Source: Liolophura sinensis (taxonomy: Eukaryota; Mollusca; Polyplacophora; Chitonida; Chitonidae). Taken from it: a stretch of DNA of 64,000 bases. Where the stretch lies: the NCBI RefSeq assembly GCF_032854445.1, contig NC_088303.1:3171501-3235500 (forward strand), read 5' to 3'. The translations under genes were made by a program, and so were the position numbers. Shown one piece after another: positions 1 through 11,500 of the stretch (the stretch's first letter is position 1; every line of letters begins with the position of its first letter). The notes beneath the pieces were generated by a model that had not been told where the DNA came from, searched no databases, and saw nothing but the letters and a program-made list of their open reading frames with translations.

Positions 1-2124
1 CGCCCAGCCACGACTGGAAAGGGATGAGCTGGCCCAAGGATGAAAGATTTTGTTGATGTTGCTATCGGTCTCTGTATATCTCAGGTGTGAAATTGTTCCC
101 TTGTGCTATACCAACGAGAGAGACGTATGGGAACATAAGGTTCCCCCAACGACTTTGGAATACAACACTAATCCTGTGCGCCATGCCTGTAAAGCGTCTT
201 GATTCAGTGGTGGAGGTGTGGTTTCACCCATGAACTGGGTGGACGTGATAGGTGCATGGTGTAAGTAAAAGTGACGACCAAGAACTGGGCGGCATTTGAT
301 TTACAAACAGCTCCACGACGATCATATCCGAACACTAAAGACAAACCCACAACCAAATGTTCCACAAATCTGGCTGAAATCTGAAAATCATAAATCACAG
401 AATTATGTTTGGCTATTTTTTGGTATTAAAATGTCTGCAAATGGCTTGCACTGGCAACTGTGTCGAATGAACATTCCTTCTTTGACTCGGGCAAAATTAT
501 TCCAATGTTTGCATATAGTTTAAATGGCCTATTTATGACGATAAACGATAAGTATTAGATTTGTTTTGGCAGAATCAGGGATCAGTAAATATTGCAAAAC
601 CTGCTATTCACAACAAATATCGAAAGTGTAAAACACTTTCAGTTTGTCATTCACGACAAAATGATGTCATAAAGTACTGACATTTCAAACTTAGCAAAAA
701 AACATGCTTATCTTTTTTAATAGCTCTTTTACTTGGTATAATTGTTCAGATATAAGAGGGTGGGCCAGCTAGCTGTTGTGTGGGTGAAACATTTGCTTAA
801 AACTCTTGAAATAACTTCCTTTATATCCATTGTAAAATATCAAAATCTTCATTTCCTACATAACTGGTTTATAGTTTGAGAATAGTATTCCGGAAATTCG
901 CTTACAGGAAACGTTCGAATTTCAGTGTCACGTACTATGGAAACCGGATTTAGCCATCATGATACCATATACCATGGTTCCATCACCCGGCGCTATGCGA
1001 TGGTGGCCTTATTCGGCTTCCATAACGTAGTCCCCTAAGAAACTTTCCTTTCAAGTTAACGAGTATTCCCGAGAGATTCCGAGTACGTAAGAGTTTGTAG
1101 CAATACGCACCTTTGGACCAGCTTCGGGGAAATCTCTTGCACGTACTCATGTCTAGGGAAATATCATCTCCACATAGTGGGCACAATGTGTTTCTGGCAT
1201 TTTTCTTCAGCATTTTCTCCTTTTCAAATAGCAACATGTGCTGATGTAGAATGTGAATGGCAAAGCTTGGGTTCTTGAAACAAAATGATATATGCAATAT
1301 TTATAATGCATGCTGCATCATTTCAGCATATTGCAGGAAACACAGGCTTTGACCAGGTAACTTAGCTCTACACAGGTCGCTCACATCACACTTAGCCATA
1401 GTACTGTCTACATGCCATCCTGTTTGCTGTCCATGTTGTCTCCCTGGAGCATTATTGCCATAAGTCATTGGTACTTGCTGCTTGCTCGTCAACAGTATCG
1501 ACACGTACCGCGCTATAGATATGGCAAAACTGTCCAAATGCCACCGTGTTTATAGCCCATGCTGCCTCACTGAAACATCACATAGCTTGCACTGGACCTT
1601 GCTCCACCAAAGAACACTGACACCACGCATCTTGACAAATGGTATATTGTCACCTTATATATTACACAGGTTGCCTATTTATAGTTTTCGTACGTGAGAA
1701 GGTCTTCCAGCAGGTCGTGGGTTTCTCCAGCGTTTTGCAATGATGTCATAGCCACTCTGAGCCAATCATCATCACAGTTTGGTCTAAAATATAGGTTATA
1801 AAACAAACAAGAAAAAAAATCATCTGAATACATCTATACTTCAACAATGACAGTTTCACTGCCCTGTAGTCCTTTACAGGACTCAAAGATCAGCATTTAG
1901 CCCACTTAGCTCCATGTTATTTTCCTTTCGAGGAAGCCAGATTCTCGACACTATGAATACTGAAGCATCTTGCCGAGGGCACAGGGCATGAGAAATCATG
2001 TACTCAGCCACAACACGACAGGACTTTCACAATGACATCGTGAAATTGTGAAATCGTGAAATTCATTTGCCAAAACATTAACCGGTTTAACATTCTCATT
2101 TTCATAAATAATATCTCTTAGCCT
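1..2124. other. No supported gene; intron or intergenic
   Basis: AT-rich sequence without a convincing exon. Minus-strand frames at 983-1297 and 1301-1537 contain a peptide with a CPLCGDD motif, but they are in different frames without a convincing splice. 1550-1990 contains decayed SINE-like fragments. This region may be a 5' intron of the C18orf63 homologue. Confidence 0.5.
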
Positions 2125-2480
2125 ACAAGAGTGAGTGAGTGCTTGGGGTTTAACGTCGTACTTTTTTCAGTCATATGACGACGAAGGAATCCTTAGAATG
2201 TTTGTAATGTGCCTTCTTGTTGCAGGACGGATTTCCACCCCTCTTTTATCTTGTGCTGCTTCACTGAAATACCTCACCGAAGGCACGTAAGCCGCCCCGC
2301 CCGAGCTATTATACTGATACGGGTCAACCAGTCGTTGCACTATCCCCTTCATGCTGAACGCCAAGCGAGGAAGCTGCAACTTCCTCTTTTAAAGTGTTAG
2401 GTGTGACACGACCTATGATTGACCCTGGATCTATCGCTCCCGAAGAGGACGCTCTACCAACTGTGCTAGCTGGCCGGTCT
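2125..2480 (-). mobile_element. tRNA-derived SINE, family A
   Basis: Read on the minus strand from 2480: a tRNA-like head with A-box-like GCACAGTTGGTAGAGCG and B-box-like GATCCAGGGTCAATC, a central body, then a 3' end reading ACGACGTTAAACCCC and AAGCACTCACTC. A second copy lies at 33443-33715 and a 3' fragment near 27361-27422. The tRNA-like head and shared tail argue for an RNA polymerase III SINE. Confidence 0.75.
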
Positions 2481-5400
2481 CGTACCAAGAAGGTTACCTG
2501 CAGTTTTCCAAAAATCACTTTACAATGACTTTCCACCTTTTAAAATCTGCTTAGGCTATTGTTACTTATAATTTGATCAGAAACAATAGTTGTTGGTCAC
2601 ACAATTCTGACCAGAAGTGAACAATAAGACTATAAAATTGTGGAATTTTATTAACTAGTTTTTGGGGACTAAAGGCCTAGTTAGCCAACATTTCAAGATA
2701 AAACTTAATCCCTAAAGTTCATTGAAGCAACATGATCATATGATTTTCTAAAAATTCTGCTCTTATAAAAACACTTCTGTGGAGCAGCAAGGCTGTGTTC
2801 TTTAAATAAAATCTGGTGAATTTTGTCCACCAAAAGCAATGTCATTACTCATAGCACCTTCGTCCGGTTGGAGTTATTAACTGACACTTGCAAGATTTAT
2901 TGTTCTTGAAAATGACTATCCAATGAAATGGAGGGATATTCTTCACTGCCGACTGACAAAACAAGCAGACGACACTTCGCACGTGGGTGTGTCAGTCATA
3001 GTTGACGTCGCAAAGAAAAGGTCAAATTTATAGTTGTAAAGGCTAAGAGGGGAGACAAAAACTTCAGATATGATGCTGGGAAAACCTTCTTCAAATAACA
3101 AACCGGTGTTGCTGTTTAGTAATCCCCCAAACTTCGAAGAACTATACGCCATAAGCCTATTAGTTACGAATCCTCAACAAGGCGTGCATTCCTCGAGAAA
3201 CCAAACGCGGATTCTCAAATGCAGGTAACAAAACTATACCTGTGCTGCCATGATGATTATTATTTTCAACATTAATTATCATTCCAAACTTTAATTCAAG
3301 GAAAGAAAAGTCCACGTTTAATCGTTTATTAGTTATCATCACCATCAGATTTACCCATAAAATTAAAAGTGTGTGAATTAACTACTGTAATTAACATGTG
3401 TTACTGGTATTAAACTTGTATAATGATACGCCCACATACATTGGCATTTAATTAAACCACACCTTACCTGATATTATTATGGTAACAAAATATTGAAATA
3501 TTGTATACCATACTAAATTTAAATACATTTCTTGTGCAAGTGATAATTAACCCAGCTGTTTTGTTGTATCAGAGATCTAATGGTTTATTGTGATAGGATG
3601 CTTTTCCTTACTGTCACAAGTCTTTGATTCTTGCAACAATAATTATGTGTAATTTTTGTAGGCTTTGTGACATACACTGTAACAATTTGTCGTAAAATAG
3701 TGTTGGAGAGCACATGAGAAAACAGTGCCAGAATGAGGATGAAAAGTTTGGTTATATAAGAAGAAAAAGGTCTCAAAGTAAGGATGTGCAACATTAGAAG
3801 ACGCACAAAAATCAGGTTTAGCTTCCCATGTGAAATTAGTTTGACATAATGAATAACAAGATGGCTACATGTTGTATTTGATTTCACCTTCCGCAGGGAA
3901 CTGATATTTACCGAACCAGACATCATTGCTACCCCTAGTTTTGGAGATGACTGCAGCATTACTCTTATTTTACAAGCAAGTATAATTTTAATTACTCCAA
4001 CTTGTATCAGCACATAATTATATAAATGTTGTCCTTGTTACACATCCTCACATAACTAATATTGCTTTTCCATGTGTTCATATTTTGTCCATGCAACTGA
4101 CCTTCCGAAAGTAATGAACCTATTTTCTTGGAACTAAACGCACACCTTTTCTATAATGTAAAACTTTGCATGCTTAAGTTTAATTACAATTGGGTAATCA
4201 TTTTCATAATTATCCTGTTCAGGTACTTAGTGCAACCATGGATTTTCATGTACCCTATATTCTCTTCTGATTGCTACATTTCTCGATTCAAGCTGGATGT
4301 ACTAGTAGCACACCATGAATGGCCACCACAAATGGCTCATGAAACAATTTGTATGAAGCCGAACTAAGCAACATGAAGTCATCATTTCTTTTGTAATGGT
4401 TGAGGTATTTTACGACGTGGGTCACACCAGTATTCAAACTCCAGCGCTCTATCAACTAAGCTTAAGAAGAAAATTCCCACAAGCTACTGCTAATATAAAC
4501 ACTAGAAAGCTGCTCCTGTAACACTCCTCCCCACTTAAATCCAACCCATCTCACAAGACACACCCAGGTTCACAGGCTCAGAACTCCATGCATCTTGGAA
4601 CTTGTAGGGTCATGGTACCAGTGTAATGGTTGAAGGATTTCAATACTGGGTCACACCAAGATCCAGACTGTGGTCTCAGCAGCCAAAGTCCAGCGCTCTA
4701 TCAACTGACCTAAAGGGAAATTCCCACTATCTACCATAGAGCTGAAGAGCTGCTTCCATTACACCTTTAAGACTTTCTTACTTTTCATTCTTTTATTTTT
4801 GAAAATGTTGGGTGTGGAAGGGAGGTATTTTTGACATACATATTCTAGTTGTATACTGGTATACTGGAATAACCTGTCCATTCGTTTGTCTGTCTGTAGA
4901 CACGGCTTTGTCCATGCATCTCCACGCAAACTACTGTGCCAATTTTGATGAAGCTTACTATGCTTATCTTGCCCATGAACTTAACTTTTCCATGCTTAAG
5001 TTTAATGGCAATCCGGTAATTATTTTCATAGTTACCTTCATTTAGGACTTTTCCATGTACCAGTATTCAGATTTTGTCCATACACATGTTTCTTGAGTGC
5101 TTAACCTGTCTCCATGAAACTTAGCATACATCTTCCCTATCATTTAAACTTGTGAATGCTTAATCTGCCACTCCAGCTAAAGTATTGCACCAATTTCCCT
5201 GAAATTTTGTTTATATCTTTTATGTCATCTAAACATCTACATGCTTATTAATAACGGCAATCTGATTATTGTTTATATTGCATTTTCTTTCTTTGTTCTT
5301 GGAAATGTTAGGGGATGATAGAGGGGTACTTTGGACAGTCGGATTCTAGTTATAACTGCATGTTTCCAAAAACTGGTGTTAATGGTGATAGGCTTAATCT

Positions 5401-5573
5401 GTAGCAGAAGAAATTCGCACTCCTGCTGGCGGTATATATTTAAGGCCTCTTGGAGATTCTGTGTAGACGCTGTTAGCATAGGTATTGGAGATACTTCTCC
5501 TTTTGACTCAGTTGAAATTTAAATTTCCATCTGATTTCAATGAAAACATAACATGATTAATTTCACTTGACAG
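2481..5573. other. No gene recognised
   Basis: AT-rich sequence with no recognisable exon on either strand. Two imperfect copies of a segment with CCAGCGCTCTATCAACTRA lie near 4441-4462 and 4690-4712; they look like remnants of a tRNA-type head. The missing N-terminal exon of the C18orf63 homologue would be expected here or upstream; I did not find it. Confidence 0.5.
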
Positions 5574-8500
5574 CATTCCGTGTATGTAACTGGTAGACTC
5601 CAGGCAAGGTTCCAAAGAATTGGTCTGAAGGTATGGATCTATAATATCTAAGTAATACCAACTCAAGTGTGTTAGAAAAACTATTGCAGAGCTGTTTAAT
5701 AAATGACAGACTTGAAAAAAAATAATGCTTGTTGCATACCTTACCTAGTCACAAAGTTTATACATGTAAGCACTGAAAGTTTAAAACGGCATATGCTTTG
5801 ATGTGTAATACAGAAATAAATTGTAGCATGACAGTGAAAAGCCCAAATTCAACTCTGACAACTATACTGTAATAAAGTATATGTATGTATGTATACTTAG
5901 GGTTTTGCGGTATACTTAACAATTTTTTAGTCATAAGATGATCTGGAGTCATTATGTGGGTGTACATATACTGTATCTTCTTGTGGCAATGTGAGTCCAT
6001 GATGCCAAAGTGCTGAAGTATTATGCTGAAGTCACCAGACATGATGTCCCCAGGGCCCACCCAATAATATTATACCTGAATACACTGTGTGTCCCAGTAG
6101 AAATGGCAATTTAACAAATGCGTCTGTTGAACTGTTTAAGTGACCATCTTTAATTTTTCACAGGCAAGTAAGCCAAGCAGTGTGACTCAGGCATTGTTCC
6201 AAGCTTGTATGATGTATACCTTACATGCTAAGTTAGCACCAAGTTGGAATAAAGCTGGGCAGTGGCTGCTCCAAGGTAATCTGAATAGTTAAAATGAAAC
6301 CTCTACACATATACTGTTAATGAATTATTATAACTACGCCACTTCGACAATATTTCTGGAGTTCTGCACTCAATGATGTGCTGCATCCAACCACGATTTG
6401 TTATTTATTTACATATTACTGTTATTCTCCAACCTTTTCACACATTTACAGCATGTTTATGTAAACATATTCAGAGGGCATTATTCTGTGTAGACTGCTA
6501 AAATTATACACTTTGTGAAGCCCTGAAAATGACCGACCCAACCATTGTATTTTTGTTTCCAAAATCAACTTGAATGATGCATAATTTGCACTGAAGGTTG
6601 CTATTTTACGTCCAAAAAGGTTGAAGAATGAGGGTATATACATGTATATGTATGGTGTTCAAGTTCAGTTTATGCCATGAAACAAAAATACTTCACTTAG
6701 ATGTAATATGTATGGCTGTGTTAAGGGTTCATAGGCAGAAGAAACCAATCAGAAAAGACATTCTACAATGTATCTTAAACACCACTGTGCATGAGACAAA
6801 GCAGTAGTCCTTCCAGAAGGAGATGAAGTTCAGTGTAGCTTGACTGGTAACTAGCTGCATCTTGTACACCCATTGATTATGTCCTTGTCTAATCAGTGAC
6901 ATAAAATTGGACTTGAAACCATTTTTCAGTCTTTTTTTGGGGAGTGAAGCGCTCCAGATTGCTTTGCCAGGAGGAGCCACTAGTGAATTAATAATTTAAT
7001 GGCTAGTCATTCAACTTATTTAATGGTGATATTAATTAAAGTTTGATATTTTTGCTTTCAAGGGAGAGACTTTTTAACCAGGACATCCTGTTTGAATGCA
7101 GTGAGTAAGTATGTTTTGAAATGAGCTTTATTATGAATTTTCTCCGAAATTTGTTATCTAGCAACACTTTTTGACCAATACATCCTGTTTGGGAGCAGTT
7201 GTTTGTATATGAATAATATGTGACTTCAAAACTCCTATCACTTAGGCTCGCACCTATAAAAGCACCTGTCAAACACACCACACTTTAATACACATGTTTA
7301 CTGAATACATTCATGGTGATAATAATTCCGTACATAAAAAAGCTGTGTGTCTTCATCACTGTTATTCTGTGTATTTATAATGAATAGATCAGTGATTAGC
7401 ATGCTAGCACAGCAAAGTGACCCACAAGCCTTTCACCAGTGCGAGCTTTTAGTTCAAGTCCAGTTCATTCTGGTTACCTCTCCAGTTGTACGTGGGAAAG
7501 TACTGCCTGTACATAAAATGTACTGTAACTTTCAACTGATGCTTTGAAGATGTAAGTGCTACATGTGGACGGTCGTGGGTTTCCACCAGGCTCTTCTTAG
7601 TTTCCTCCCACCATAAAGCTGCCAGCTTTCATGGAAGTGAAATATTCTTGAGTACTGCGAAAACACCATGCGATCAAATAAATAAAACAAATGAATATAA
7701 TGAATAGATCTACAATAACTTCCAGTTAAATATATCAAAACAGTGCATGCATTTCAACTTAGAGGTGTCATATACAGGCATCTTGATGTAATATTGTGAA
7801 GAAATACCTGTTGTACCTTCTGATCTTGCATGCCTCATATTATTCCAGTGGTAAGCATTGATATCATTTTTTTTTTTTTTTCCCAATTCTGCAGATGGTC
7901 GTGGGTTTCCCCTGGGTTCTGCCCAATTTCGTCCCACCATAATGCTGGCCGCCGTCATATATTCTTGAATACGGCATAAAACTCCAACCAGACAAATAAA
8001 TAAATAAATAAATATTTTTTTCCAGAGATGTCCCTAACAGTAACAGCAAATGATGTCAGTATGGCTCTTCAAGCTACAGCTCTAAGAACATCCCCATATC
8101 AGGTAATGATAACCTTAAGGGATGTTAATTATCTATTCATTTTATTTGAATGGTATTTTTCTCTTATGATCAAGTCATTTTAAAAAATCTCTGGCCCAGG
8201 TTGGATGAAATGGAAGTATAGAGTATTGATTTGCCATTTTCCCACCAAAATTTATAGAATATTTACATATTCATTACCACAGAGCCATTTTTTTGGTGAC
8301 ATCGAACATGAATCTGACATGAATGAAAATTGTCTTAAAATATTTTTTGCCGACAACAAAAACAAAGGGAAGAGGGTGGTATTTTTATATAAAACTGTTT
8401 TGTTTGTATTCCAGCTGAATGACCTAAATTTACCCACATCTGTACAGAAAGAATTCCTGAATGAGCCACAGCCTGTTATCCCTGAGACCTTTTTGATGAA

Positions 8501-11500
8501 CAGTTGGTGCCATGTCTTGCCCAGGTATTGTGTTCCATAGATATGTAGCTACTTTAATAGTATGATGAACTGTCAGACTCTGTGTTATATGTAGCTTGAC
8601 TGGTAACTAGCTGCATCTTGTACACCCATTGATTATGTCCTTGTCTAATCAGTGACATAAAATTGGACTTGGAACCATGCCAGTGCCTGGAGCAAACCTG
8701 ATACTGATGGCACATGTAGATATATTCTACCAGGGAAAAACTAAAAACAATATACAGTGCTTCACTGAAATATAATGATGATTTGCAGTAATCCTGTATA
8801 CAGATAAAAAGTGAACTGTAACACTTCAGTTTTTGTGCAGAAATTGTTGTCAGACAGCTTCTCCTGTTATAAAGTTTTGGTAGTTTAAATTTCTTTGAGA
8901 AATCTTTATATGATTTACATGTATATGTTAACAATTGTCTCTTGTAACATTGTACAGAAAATGTTCATCACATTTGGTAAAATCATTGGTGGTGTCCATC
9001 TTTCACCATGCATTCGTGTTTGGAAAAACCTAGCAGTTTTTGTGACGCCATTGATGATCAGATGGACTCCGAACATTCCAAACTCCTAAGAGGAACAAGT
9101 CATATCATTTTGTGCAAATAACTGTCCATATTTGTGTAGTTTGTTTCTGGCTAAAGAGAAGTTGAAGAATACATACACACACATAATATCAGGAATATGA
9201 AAATTTAAATTTTCAGATCAGAATCGTTTGCAGTCACTTTTAAAGACCACTGTGTATGTACACACAGATGTATAGTGCTATTGTTGACACATTCAGTGGC
9301 ACAGTCATCACCTCTTGGACAGGTGTTATTGTTGACACTTTCAGTGGCACAGTCATCACCTCTTGGACAGGTGTTATTGTTGACACTTTCAGTGGCACAG
9401 TCATCACCTCTTGGACAGGTGTTATTGTTGACACTTTCAGTGGCACAGTCATCACCTCTTGGACAGGTGTTATTGTTGACACTTTCAGTGGCACAGTCAT
9501 CACCTCTTGGACAGGTGTTATTGTTGACACTTTCAGTGGCACAGTCATCATGTCTTGGACAGGTGTTATTGTTGAAACTTTCAGTGGCACAGTCATCACC
9601 TCTTGGACAGGTGTTATCGTTGACACTTTCAGTGGCACAGTCATCACCTCTTGGACAGGTGTTACTGTTGACACTTTCAGTGGCACAGTCATCACGTTTT
9701 GGACAGGTGTTATTGTTGACACTTTCAGTGGCACAGTCATCACGTCTTGGACAGGTGTTATCGTTGACACTTTCAGTGGCACAGTCATCAGGAGTTTTTA
9801 ATATACATGCACTAACATGAATTATATTTAACATGTAACATGTCTTCTCAAAATCTGTTTTACACATGTATGCATTTGCTATGTTCAGTATGAAGAAAGG
9901 CAAAATAGTTGGTGTGAGTAGGGTAATTCCGGAGGACAGTCCATTCAAAACCTACAGGGATTTAAAGAGGCACTGGAAAAATACAGTGAGTACTGTGACA
10001 AGTATTGACAGATTTATAATTGGCTTTCAGAGGATATATTTGGATGTATGCTATAGATAAGGTGAACATAGTGGCCCAAGTGTCAGGATGATATTGATGA
10101 ATGATTTCAACGAATCATGTCCCTTGCTTTAATACATGTACCTTATCATGTAAGTCTTCATTTATCAGAATTTAAAAAATGGTACTTGGTGCTGCCTCTT
10201 CTTGGTGCTCAGCACTGTGAGCAAGGAAACGGGACTTGTTGGCCAGGTGTCAGTCTAAAAAACTGGGAGGATGTTTTGTGTCTTCGGCATGATACTTCAG
10301 TGAAGACATCACAAGAAGACAGTATTTGTACTGTCTAATATGTAGACAGTATATATACAGTGAAATATTCTTCAGTACAGCGTAAAACACCAATCAAATA
10401 AATAAATAAATAACAATATATGGTATATATACACCTGCTGACTCCTTCTTGTCAAATGAAAAATTGTTAAGTACAACATTAAACCCCAAACATTCATTTA
10501 TTCATTCATTCATCAGAAAGATCATGTTCTATCTGTCTCAATTTCCAGTATGGATATCGCCTCCCTGATACAGACGACAACATACTGTATTACCAGATAT
10601 ACTTCGGGCCTGTTGGTCATACGCTGTTCACATATCCTTTTGTATCTCTGTCTCTATAGTTTAACGTCATACTCAGATGGTTGTTAGGTGAAGGAAACTG
10701 GAATGCCTGCAATTCGAATTATAGGTAAACTATACTGACTATTGGCATGTAAACTGTACCATGTGTGATGTTCAAACCGCAGAAACTACCCATAAGTGCT
10801 TTTAATGACTGCTAATTCTCAACAACATGACCAAGGATCCCACAACCAATGAGATTAACAGAATCCGACTAACAAGTCCGAGTATATATTCATAAAATTG
10901 GAACATAAAAATGTGGGTTAAGGGATGTAATGTACAGCACATTCGAATTGCATGGTAGTAAATTTAGAAAGCAGGTGTGTCACTTGACAAGGCCATTCCT
11001 TAACAACTCTTACATATCCACATGTATGTCTGAGATCTAGAGAGTTCCATGTATTACCTAGAGTTGATCCCAGATCAATCTATGTCAGCTTTCTTCAAGA
11101 TGTAACAGCCAAGATGCCAACTGTCTGTGGCCAGTGTCTCAGCTTTAAACCAAAGGTGAAATATGCCAAACCAGGACTGTCTGCTGTGTCTGAGGTATGG
11201 AAGCTACCAAATTACCATATCATGTAAGATTATTCATGTCTTGTTCGCAGCATCGATGAACTAGTTCTGGCCAGCATGTACATTCATGTTTGGAGTTCCG
11301 CAACTTGTACTTGCACATCAGCGTACATTTAATTGGTGTGGGATGCAATATGCCAGTGTGTGTCACATTTACCTGTCTGAATCTAAGCACTCAATTAAAG
11401 CTAGTCTGTGTATGCTGTGACAAACTTTCTGTGTACGTATAAAAGTAAGCTTCATTAACATGTTTTCAGAGTAACATTATAATTAAGTGAAATTAAATAA

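Noticed and set aside
9205-9948. 247-residue minus-strand ORF with DDCATESVNNNTCPRG repeats
   Set aside because: Resembles a Cys-rich secreted protein but is open on the opposite strand too and lies in an intron of the C18orf63 homologue; a 48-bp minisatellite.
10632-10660. GT donor at 10642 (TTTT-GTATCT) for the C18orf63 homologue
   Set aside because: It would require an acceptor giving a poorer alignment; the AT-AC U12 sites explain the frame and the 19-residue match exactly.
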